The position numbers and the translations under genes were made by a program. This document shows, one piece after another, positions 57,707-64,000 of a DNA stretch of 64,000 bases (its first letter is position 1; every line of letters starts with the position of its first letter). This DNA comes from Bordetella parapertussis. GTDB lineage: Bacteria; Pseudomonadota; Gammaproteobacteria; Burkholderiales; SG8-39. Location of the stretch: contig CAMAXP010000001.1 of assembly GCA_945862265.1 (NCBI GenBank), positions 62,001 through 126,000 of the forward strand, written 5' to 3'. A model generated the notes under the pieces. The model had not been told where the DNA came from, did not search any database, and saw only the letters and a list, made by a program, of their open reading frames with translations.

Positions 57707-59422
57707 TCAGGAGAGGGGTTCCGCGTGCTCGACGTTGACCTGCACGCTCTTCAGTCCGTTGTATTCGTTCACGCTCAACCGGTAGGCCGCGCGGATGCGG
57801 GAGGGGAGCGCGTCGAGCGAGTTGAAGCGGATGGCTTCGATGCGCCGGCCTTCCCGCACAAGGCGCAGCTTGGTGTGCTTGCCGCCGACGATGCGCTGGG
57901 AAACGACTTCGAATGTATCGCAGAACAGCGGCTGTGGAAACCCTTGCCCCCAGATCTGGTTCTCGACGATCTGCGCCATTTCGAGCGTGAGGTAGGCGAT
58001 CTCGAGTTCGCCGTCGGTCTCGACGATCCGCTCCAGCGCGGCGGGGGCGATCATCTCGCCCGCAGCCGCCTCGAACGCGGCCGCAAAGCGCGCCAGGTCC
58101 GCCTCGCGGATCGTCAGCCCGGCGGCCTGCGCGTGGCCGCCGAAGCGTACGATCAACCCGGCTTCGCGCTTGGAGACGAGGTCGAGGCAATCGCGCAGGT
58201 GCAGGCCGCTGATGGAGCGGCCCGAGCCGCGCAGCATCCCGGTGAGGCCCGCCTCGGTGGCGCGTGCGAACGCCACCACAGGGCGATGAAGCCTGTCCTT
58301 GATGCGCGAGGCGAGGATCCCGACCACGCCCTGGTGCCAGTCGGGGTGGAACAGGGACACGCCCGGCCCCGGTGTTTCGGGCAGTTCGGTGACCGCTTCG
58401 AGCGCCGCTTCGAGCATGCCGCCTTCGATGGTGCGCCGCTCGCGGTTGAGGTCGTCGAGCTGCTTGGTGCAGTTCGCCGCGCGCCCGGGGTCGTCGGTAA
58501 TGAGGCATTCGATGCCCAGGCCCATGTCCGAGAGCCGTCCCGCCGCGTTCAGGCGCGGGCCCATGACGAAGCCGAAGTCGAAGGCGGTGGCCTTGCGCGG
58601 ATCGCGACCGGCGACCTGCATCAGCGCAACGAGGCCGGCCTTGCCCTTGCCATCGCGCAATCGCTTCAGCCCGTGGCCCACGAGGATGCGGTTGTTGGCA
58701 TCCAGTGAGACGACATCGGCCACCGTGCCGAGCGCGACGAGATCGGTGAGGGTCGAGAGGTTGGGTTCGCCGTTCGGGAACTGCGTGCCCTTGAAGGTGC
58801 CGCGCTTGCGCAACTCCGCACGCAGCGCAAGCATCACGTAGAACATCACGCCCACCCCGGCGATGCTCTTGCTCGGGAAAGTGCAGCCCGCCTGGTTCGG
58901 GTTGACGATGCAGGCCGCGGCCGGCAGTTCGGCGCCCGGGAGATGGTGGTCGGTGACCAGCGTCGCGATACCAAGCTCATTTGCGCGCGCCACGCCTTCG
59001 ACGCTCGCGATGCCGTTGTCGACGGTCACGATCAGGTCGGGCTGCATCTTTGCAGCGAGGTCGACGAGTTCCGGCGACAGGCCGTAGCCGAGCTCGAAGC
59101 GGTTCGGCACCAGGTACTCCACCTGCGCGCCGAACGCGCGCAGCGCACGGATGCCGACCGCGCATGCAGTGGCGCCGTCGCAGTCGTAGTCCGCGACGAT
59201 CAGGATCCGCTTCCTGCCTTCGATCGCGTCGGCAAGGAGCTTTGCGGCCTCCGGCGCGTGCAGCAACTGGTTGGGCGAGAGCAGCCGCGCCGGATCCGTC
59301 TCGAGCTCTGCGGCCGAGCGGATCTTGCGCGCGGCATAGATGCGGGCGAGCACCGGGTGCATGCCGCTGCGGACCAGTGCGAGGCGGTCGGCTTCGGCGT
59401 AAGGGCGGGTGAGGATGGTCAT
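57707..59422 (-). CDS. recJ: Single-stranded-DNA-specific exonuclease RecJ
   Basis: A 571-residue DHH-family 5'-3' exonuclease. GGCGGAGGAG precedes the ATG at 59422. LIVADYDCDGATACAVGI (residues 78-83 for DYDCDG) and VTVDNGIASV, TLVTDHHLPG give the Mn2+ site. FVMGPRLNAAGRL and FGGHAQAAGLTI are the later DHH/DHHA1 motifs. It resects single strands in RecF-pathway recombination and mismatch repair. The open frame continues upstream to 59578 but overlaps the ORF6N gene. Confidence 0.98.
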   Translation of the reverse strand: MTILTRPYAEADRLALVRSGMHPVLARIYAARKIRSAAELETDPARLLSPNQLLHAPEAAKLLADAIEGRKRILIVADYDCDGATACAVGIRALRAFGAQVEYLVPNRFELGYGLSPELVDLAAKMQPDLIVTVDNGIASVEGVARANELGIATLVTDHHLPGAELPAAACIVNPNQAGCTFPSKSIAGVGVMFYVMLALRAELRKRGTFKGTQFPNGEPNLSTLTDLVALGTVADVVSLDANNRILVGHGLKRLRDGKGKAGLVALMQVAGRDPRKATAFDFGFVMGPRLNAAGRLSDMGLGIECLITDDPGRAANCTKQLDDLNRERRTIEGGMLEAALEAVTELPETPGPGVSLFHPDWHQGVVGILASRIKDRLHRPVVAFARATEAGLTGMLRGSGRSISGLHLRDCLDLVSKREAGLIVRFGGHAQAAGLTIREADLARFAAAFEAAAGEMIAPAALERIVETDGELEIAYLTLEMAQIVENQIWGQGFPQPLFCDTFEVVSQRIVGGKHTKLRLVREGRRIEAIRFNSLDALPSRIRAAYRLSVNEYNGLKSVQVNVEHAEPLS

Positions 59423-59468
59423 ATCTCCTCCGCCGTTTCGACGAATCGCGCGGAGATCTTGAACGCGA

Positions 59469-60083
59469 TCACTCGTCGTCTTTGATAAAGCCGATTCGCC
59501 GCTTAGGCGGATCCGGTGGCGGCTCCAGCAAAGGCAGTAATTTCTGGTAAATGTCGCGCAGCGCTGTGTCGTGCTCAAGCAGGGATTGGTCGATTTCGGC
59601 GAGGCGCTTGAGGATTGCAGTATTGGCGGCGACCTGCTCCCGCATGCGGACGAAGGCGCGAATGACGAACACGCTCATTTGGGTCGCGTGCTCGCTGCGC
59701 AAGATGTTTGCGGCCATCAGCGCGCCGTGCTCGGTAAAGGCCCAGGGAAGGTACTTGCGGCTACGTTTCGAACCGATAACAGATTGTGATCGGTTTCTTA
59801 AAAGTTCTTTTGAATCAATTTCATGCGATCTTGAGATCACAGGCTGTGATCTCAAAGTTACGGTCTCGGACTCGGTAAGTTGGAACGCAAAGTCATCCGG
59901 AAATCGGCCCGAATTTCTCTTGAAGGCTTGGTTAAAGGCACTGGTCGTAACCCCATAAAGTTGTGCCAGGTCAGCGTCAAGCACGACCCTTTGGCTCCGG
60001 ACGCGCACGATCAATGGTTCGATCCTGTCCGGCGCCCGGGCCGATTTCGATGCGGGAGGATTCTTCCGGTTCGGTGTCGCCAT
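59469..60083 (-). CDS. ORF6N-domain (KilA-N-like) DNA-binding protein
   Basis: A 204-residue protein. RVRSQRVVLDADLAQLYGVT with AFNQAFKRNSGRFPDDFAFQ is the ORF6N domain, common in phage and plasmid genes. RKYLPWAFTEHGALMAANIL follows, and then a coiled helix (FVRMREQVAANTAILKRLAE) and a Pro-rich tail. Relatives act in prophage regulation or abortive systems. Upstream DNA (60100-60200) is AT-rich, and TAGAAT (60090-60095) lies 6 nt before the ATG. A 25-bp palindrome lies inside the coding region. Confidence 0.9.
   Translation of the reverse strand: MATPNRKNPPASKSARAPDRIEPLIVRVRSQRVVLDADLAQLYGVTTSAFNQAFKRNSGRFPDDFAFQLTESETVTLRSQPVISRSHEIDSKELLRNRSQSVIGSKRSRKYLPWAFTEHGALMAANILRSEHATQMSVFVIRAFVRMREQVAANTAILKRLAEIDQSLLEHDTALRDIYQKLLPLLEPPPDPPKRRIGFIKDDE
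59831..59855. repeat. Perfect 25-bp palindrome inside the ORF6N gene
   Basis: The arms TTGAGATCACAG (59831-59842) and CTGTGATCTCAA (59844-59855) are perfect reverse complements around one G. In protein they encode LRSQPVISR between the ORF6N domain and the EHGALM motif. It may be a binding site for the protein itself. Confidence 0.75.
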
Positions 60084-60089
60084 GCTTCT

Positions 60090-60212
60090 ATTCTAATGAA
60101 TTCTGGATCCGGCGACGTTGTCGATAATATATATCAATTTAAATATATCTATTGACGTGAAACTGGCTCCAGAAGGGCATCTATCGAAAGTAAAGTTCTG
60201 AAATTTCACGGG
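60090..60212 (-). promoter_or_regulatory. AT-rich promoter region of the ORF6N gene
   Basis: This intergenic stretch is far richer in A and T than its surroundings (for example ATAATATATATCAATTTAAA). TAGAAT at 60090-60095 on the minus strand is a likely -10 placed 6 nt from the ATG. The composition suggests foreign origin. Confidence 0.5.
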
Positions 60213-61241
60213 CTACCGATACACGGATAGCGGCTTTGGCCGCCGCCAGAAATGCCGCAGGTCGTTGCGGGTCGATTCGAAGGCGCGCAATTCGCCGCTG
60301 TCCGGCACCAGCACGGTCACCATGCCGATCCGCCCGTCCTTGAGCGCAGCGACCAGCGGCGCGAACCAGCGCTCTTCCAGCTCCGTGATCCGCAACCGCC
60401 AGCCTTCAAAGTCACCGAGCGCGAGCGGCAGCCGCAGCGTGTCGAGGACGACCAGCTGGCGGCCGTCCTCGGGCAGCCAGCCCAGCCAGTCGCCGGCATT
60501 CGGAGGCAGGGGCCGGTGCCGCAACCCCGCCGCCTGCGCGTACCCGAGCGCCAGTGGGTCGTTCGAGGTGACCGACTGAAACGGCGCGGCAGTGTCGGAA
60601 GGCAGCACTCCCGCACCCCACAGCCACACGCTGTTCACCGCCGGTTCCCCGCGCGACTCGCGCGCTTCGTTGACCGGGTGCTCGTGCAGCAGCATCTGGA
60701 TTTCGTTGAGCAGTCCGTGCCAGCGCATGGCGCCGTCGCCCGAAGGCAGGTGCCGGTTGATGTCGCGGCCGGCGACTTCTGCAGGCGTCTTGGTCCTGAG
60801 CCCGGCTGCCGGGATGCCGTCGATTCGAACGCACCAGCGTTCCCCACTGAGCGGGTAGAACGTGAGTTCGCCGCTGAAGTGCCGGTTCAGCGTCGTGGTC
60901 AGGGCTTGGGCATCGGACGCTGTCACGCCGAACGCCGTCGCTGGCACGAGTACCAGCTCGTCGCGGTTGAGCCGCAGGTGGGCCGGGTCCGCGCGCATCC
61001 ACGTGGCGTCGCCAGCCGCGCCGCCCGAGGCGGCCAGCGTAAGTGCGCCGGCGGGAATTTCGTCGTCCTCGTCCCCATCGAACGCTTGCGCCAGCCAGCG
61101 TTCCAGCGCTATCGATTCGTCCGACGTGCGCCGACTCCGCGCGAGCAGCAGCTCCAGCGAAGGCAGGCGCAGGTCGGCAAGGGTCGCAGCGGCCTCCTCG
61201 CCCGGCGGCATCAGCCCGGGAACGATCAGCTCGCAGTGCAC
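60213..61241 (-). CDS. RpfE-like conserved protein (alkaline-phosphatase-fold, COG4255 type)
   Basis: A 342-residue protein. LERWLAQAFDGDEDDEIPAG, RLNRDELVLVPATAFGVTAS and MRWHGLLNEIQMLLHEHPVN with EARESRGEPAVNSVWLWGAG match conserved betaproteobacterial and xanthomonad proteins labelled RpfE or phosphoglycerate-mutase-like. The metal ligands of true phosphomutases are not evident. Relatives often sit near recJ, prfB and lysS, as here. No clear biochemical role is known. It overlaps the upstream exonuclease gene by 16 bp. Confidence 0.75.
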   Translation of the reverse strand: MHCELIVPGLMPPGEEAAATLADLRLPSLELLLARSRRTSDESIALERWLAQAFDGDEDDEIPAGALTLAASGGAAGDATWMRADPAHLRLNRDELVLVPATAFGVTASDAQALTTTLNRHFSGELTFYPLSGERWCVRIDGIPAAGLRTKTPAEVAGRDINRHLPSGDGAMRWHGLLNEIQMLLHEHPVNEARESRGEPAVNSVWLWGAGVLPSDTAAPFQSVTSNDPLALGYAQAAGLRHRPLPPNAGDWLGWLPEDGRQLVVLDTLRLPLALGDFEGWRLRITELEERWFAPLVAALKDGRIGMVTVLVPDSGELRAFESTRNDLRHFWRRPKPLSVYR

Positions 61242-62692
61242 AGTGCGTCCATGGTTTCCCGCCGACCGAATACGGGCAGTTCAACGATCTTCATGCGCGA
61301 TTTTCCTGCGACGAATTTCACCAGGATCTTGTACTGGTCGACGTCGAAGCGCCCGCGCGGCGGGGACTCCAGCAGCGAGGCCAGGTCCTCGTCGGTGCGT
61401 GCGGTGCCGAAGTAGCACCAGTTGTCCACGACGTGGATGTCGGTTGCGTCGCGCTCCGCATCCTGCTCCACCAGGCCGATGGGCCCGCGGTACGGCCACG
61501 CAAGCACCTTGAGGCGCGCCAGCGCCGCGCTCACGCGGGCATGGTGGGCGGGCAGGGTTTCCTTGCCCGCGCAGAGCCCGGCGCACTTGGCCACCTGGTG
61601 GCGAAAGCACGCACCCTTGCGCTGCGCTTTTTCGTAGCCCAGGGTCTGCAGGCACAGGCCGTGTTCGTCGGCAAGTTCGCGCAGCGCCGCCACAGCCGCG
61701 CGCTTGGTGCGAAAGAGGCCGTGCATGTGCGCCAGGCTGCCGCTTTCGATCTCCTCGCCGCCGGCAAGGCGCAGGGCCTCGCCCGGTGCCTTGTCCGGCT
61801 CGAACACGAAGGTCGACAAACCGCTCACTCGCCGCAGCTGACGGTTGAACACGGGCAGCAGCGTCTTCACCAGTTCGGCTTCCTTCAGCAGGGCGCCGAG
61901 TTCGCCGCAGGTGCGGATCGTCTCGATGGTCCGCACCTCGCGCGCCATCTGCGCTTCGCGCGATGAGCGCACGTCGTCCGAGAAATGGGAAAGGACGCGC
62001 GTGCGCATGTTGATGCTCTTTCCAACATACAACGGAGCACCGGCCTCGCCATGGAAAAGATACACGCCGGGCAGGTCCGGGATCGCGTCGATGACGGCCC
62101 GGTCGATCGCCGGCGGCAGGGCGGGTTGCTTGGTGATCGACTTCGCCGCTTCGGCCACGGCCTCGAAGCCGCGCTCGCGCGAGGCGGCGCCGAGAAACTC
62201 CCACAGCACCTGCGCATCGCCCATTGCGCGGTGCCTGGCCTCGCACACGATGCCGTGGCGGTGCATGACTGAGTCGAGGTTGTGCCTCGCGTGCTCCGGG
62301 TAGAGCTTGCGCGACAGGCGCACCGTGCAGAGCGTGCGCGCGTTGTACTTCATCCCGTGCCGCTCGAACTCCTGCTTGAGGAAGCCGTAGTCGAAGCGGG
62401 CGTTGTGCGCGACCACAATCCGTCCTTCAAGCCGCTCGAACAGGTCGCCGGCGAGTTCCGCAAACGTAGGCGCATCGGCCACCATGGCGTTGGTGATCCC
62501 GGTCAGCGCCTGGATTCCCGGCGGTATGGTAGTCCCGGGATTGACCAGCGTGCTCCACTCGGAGCGCACCTCGCCACCCTCGACCTCGATCACTGCGATT
62601 TCGGTGATGCGGTCGTGGACCGGGTGTGCGCCGGTCGTCTCCAGGTCGACGATTGCGAGCGGCGCGTCGAGGATGCCGCCTTGCAGTTTCAC
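61226..62692 (-). CDS. DnaQ-like exonuclease fused to UvrC-type GIY-YIG domain
   Basis: A 488-residue protein with GTG start at 62692, 2 bp after the Bug stop. Residues 11-170 are a DEDDh exonuclease: IVDLETTGAH (Exo I), IVVAHNARFDYGFL (Exo II) and HRAMGDAQVLW (Exo III). From about 200, LPGVYLFHGEAGAPLYVGKS begins a GIY-YIG endonuclease-like domain, followed by RKGACFRHQVAKCAGLCAGK with clustered Cys as in UvrC/Cho. Such proteins are annotated as DNA polymerase III epsilon-like or Cho-like; a role in excision repair is likely. Confidence 0.93.
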   Translation of the reverse strand: MKLQGGILDAPLAIVDLETTGAHPVHDRITEIAVIEVEGGEVRSEWSTLVNPGTTIPPGIQALTGITNAMVADAPTFAELAGDLFERLEGRIVVAHNARFDYGFLKQEFERHGMKYNARTLCTVRLSRKLYPEHARHNLDSVMHRHGIVCEARHRAMGDAQVLWEFLGAASRERGFEAVAEAAKSITKQPALPPAIDRAVIDAIPDLPGVYLFHGEAGAPLYVGKSINMRTRVLSHFSDDVRSSREAQMAREVRTIETIRTCGELGALLKEAELVKTLLPVFNRQLRRVSGLSTFVFEPDKAPGEALRLAGGEEIESGSLAHMHGLFRTKRAAVAALRELADEHGLCLQTLGYEKAQRKGACFRHQVAKCAGLCAGKETLPAHHARVSAALARLKVLAWPYRGPIGLVEQDAERDATDIHVVDNWCYFGTARTDEDLASLLESPPRGRFDVDQYKILVKFVAGKSRMKIVELPVFGRRETMDALCTAS

Positions 62693-62694
62693 CG

Positions 62695-63669
62695 TTACTC
62701 GATCTTGACCTTGGCCGTCTTGATCACCTGCGCCCATTTGGCCGTGTCGGCGAGGATGCGCGCGACAAACGCCTCCGACGTGCCTCCGGTCGGTTCGGCG
62801 CCTACGGAAGCGAACTTCTCCAGCAGGTCCGGTGCGTGCAGCAGCGCGGCGACGTCATCGCGCACCTTGGCGACGATTTCCTTCGGCGTCCCCGCAGGGG
62901 CGAACATCCCGAACCAGGTGTACCGGTCGAAGGCGGGCATGCCGGCCTCCGCGAAGGTGGGCACGTCCGGCAGCAGCGGCGCGCGTCCGCGCGCATTCAC
63001 CGCGAGCGGCTTGGCGCGGCCGGAGCGGATATTGGGCATCACGCTCGCCAGGCTGTCGAACATCATCGCGATCTGGCCGCTGGCGAGGTCGGGCGTCGCG
63101 AGCGCCGTGCCTTTGTAGGGGATGTGCTGCACGTCGATGCCGGCGATCATCTTGAACAGTTCGGCATTGAGGTGGACGATGGTGCCGTTGCCGCTCGAGG
63201 CGAAGTTGAGCTGGCCGGGCTTCGACTTGGCGAGCGCGATCAGTTCCTTCATGTCCTTGACCGGCAGCGTCGGGCTGACGACCAGCACGTTGGGGACGTC
63301 CGCCACGTGGATGATCGGCGCGAAATCCTTGATCGGGTCATACGGCAGCTTCGAGAGCGACGGGCCGATCGAATGCGTGCTGCTGGTCGCCATCAGCAGG
63401 GTGTAGCCGTCGTGCGGGGCCTTGGCGACCAGGTCCGAGCCGATGCTGCCGCCCGCGCCGGGGCGGTTCTCGATCACCACCGACTGCGCCCATTTCTCGC
63501 CCAGCTTCTGGCCGAGAAAGCGCGTGACCACGTCCGTGGCTCCGGCGGGGGGGAAGGGCACGATGATCTTGACGGCCTTGTTGGGGTAGGGTTGTGCGAC
63601 GGAAAACGTCGTGCCGGCTGTCATGGCAATGGCCAAGGCAAGCCGGGTAAACAGGGAAATCATTTGCAT
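62695..63669 (-). CDS. Bug/TctC-family solute receptor
   Basis: A 324-residue receptor. The ATG at 63669 gives QMISLFTRLALAIAMTAGTT and FSVAQPYP as signal and cleavage region; the next ATG at 63663 is an alternative. NKAVKIIVPFPPAGATDVVT and VVIENRPGAGGSIGSDLVAK are textbook lobe-one motifs, and VQHIPYKGTALATPDLASGQ the lobe-two hallmark. It ends KVKIE. It is complete, unlike several relics in the window, and again lacks adjacent membrane components. Confidence 0.95.
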   Translation of the reverse strand: MQMISLFTRLALAIAMTAGTTFSVAQPYPNKAVKIIVPFPPAGATDVVTRFLGQKLGEKWAQSVVIENRPGAGGSIGSDLVAKAPHDGYTLLMATSSTHSIGPSLSKLPYDPIKDFAPIIHVADVPNVLVVSPTLPVKDMKELIALAKSKPGQLNFASSGNGTIVHLNAELFKMIAGIDVQHIPYKGTALATPDLASGQIAMMFDSLASVMPNIRSGRAKPLAVNARGRAPLLPDVPTFAEAGMPAFDRYTWFGMFAPAGTPKEIVAKVRDDVAALLHAPDLLEKFASVGAEPTGGTSEAFVARILADTAKWAQVIKTAKVKIE

Positions 63670-63698
63670 GGGTGTGATCCGTTCAGTTTCAGAATTGG

Positions 63699-63983
63699 TC
63701 ACGCGGCCAGCCTGAGTACGCGAAGGCGCTTGCGGCCGAGCTCGGCATGCCACAAGTCGTATTGGGTCTGTTGATTGATCCAGCTTTCCGCCGATGTGTC
63801 GAAGGCAATCGACAGGCGAACGGCCATCTCGGGGCTGATCCCGGCCCGGCCGTTCAGGATTCCGGACAGCGTTTTTCTACTCACCCCCAGCCCTTTTGCC
63901 GCTTCGGTGACCGTTAGGCCAAGTGGATCGAGGCACAGGGCCTTGATGATTTTTCCGGGGTGGGGCGGGTTGTGCATTTTCAT
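63699..63983 (-). CDS. higA: HigA-type antitoxin
   Basis: A 94-residue protein. [20 protein letters not shown] is the family start. [20 protein letters not shown] with [17 protein letters not shown] is the helix-turn-helix, and [20 protein letters not shown] the conserved end. GAGGTGA lies before the ATG. A toxin gene is expected immediately upstream, beyond the right edge. Confidence 0.95.
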   Translation of the reverse strand: MKMHNPPHPGKIIKALCLDPLGLTVTEAAKGLGVSRKTLSGILNGRAGISPEMAVRLSIAFDTSAESWINQQTQYDLWHAELGRKRLRVLRLAA

Positions 63984-63992
63984 GAACTCACC

Positions 63993-64000
63993 TCAGTGAT
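63993..64000 (-). CDS. higB: Last codons of a HigB toxin cut by the right edge
   Basis: On the minus strand the final bases read (x)AT-CAC-TGA, the end of the ...DYH-stop that closes HigB proteins, including the copy at 21368. The stop lies 9 bp ahead of the HigA start, as in the other higBA pair. Only 8 bases are visible. Confidence 0.5.

Noticed and set aside
59469..60212. Prophage
   Set aside because: Only one ORF6N gene and AT-rich DNA are present; no integrase, structural or lysis genes lie nearby.
1..64000. CRISPR arrays, rRNA and tRNA genes
   Set aside because: No regularly spaced identical repeats with unique spacers and no recognisable ribosomal or tRNA sequence were found by reading; a covariance-model scan would be needed to exclude small RNAs.

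Overview
This window comes from a high-GC bacterial chromosome and most resembles a betaproteobacterium of the Burkholderiales type. The grounds are several orphan Bug/TctC solute receptors, a lysS-prfB pair with the programmed +1 frameshift in prfB, a nearby recJ and RpfE-like gene, and a TRAP, Cox-type hydroxylase and glutathione-transferase catabolic repertoire. The taxon is an inference from gene content. No rRNA, tRNA or CRISPR array was seen.

Positions 1-20.6 kb hold a catabolic region. A left-edge FMN oxidoreductase, a Bug receptor and an orphan ring-hydroxylating dioxygenase beta subunit are followed by a MarR regulator and an SDR on the minus strand. Divergent from these runs a long plus-strand operon: 2-oxoglutarate/Fe(II) oxygenase, a complete TRAP transporter, a DUF1989 protein, and a molybdenum hydroxylase whose small Fe-S subunit is fused to a CoxG domain. 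It ends, after a permease remnant, with a small alpha/beta-barrel protein and a zeta-class GST. A tight minus-strand operon follows: flavin monooxygenase, lipoprotein methyltransferase, Bug receptor, TauD dioxygenase, enolase-superfamily enzyme and a catalytically unusual SDR. Together these look like uptake and oxidative breakdown of a small organic, probably N-heterocyclic or aromatic, compound. The substrate is unknown.

Positions 20.6-39.8 kb are a mosaic accessory island. Four intact and many broken copies of an orphan ABC substrate-binding family (PF04392 type) lie between toxin-antitoxin modules (HigBA, two PIN/Phd, ParE/ParD-like, a second HigBA-like), an orphan ParD, a nucleotidyltransferase and a DUF4143 ATPase. 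Gene junctions repeatedly coincide with a fragment of the substrate-binding gene, usually its last 10-20 codons. Several accessory genes appear to have leaderless promoters and clear repeat operators.

Positions 39.9-43.8 kb encode a hybrid-free signalling operon: sensor kinase, single-domain receiver, and receiver-nucleotidyl cyclase. Positions 44.7-50.3 kb carry a tightly packed operon of a NadC-like phosphoribosyltransferase, an OMP-decarboxylase-like protein, a HAD hydrolase, an aldehyde dehydrogenase, an amidohydrolase and a CinA amidase. I consider this the best candidate for an undescribed pathway. A CobW-type GTPase and a convergent LysR regulator follow.

Positions 52.2-64 kb are mostly housekeeping: a glycine-zipper envelope protein, lysS, prfB, a TPR protein, a second exported methyltransferase, recJ, an ORF6N-domain gene in AT-rich DNA, an RpfE-like protein, an exonuclease/GIY-YIG fusion, a Bug receptor, and a HigA antitoxin whose toxin is cut by the right edge.
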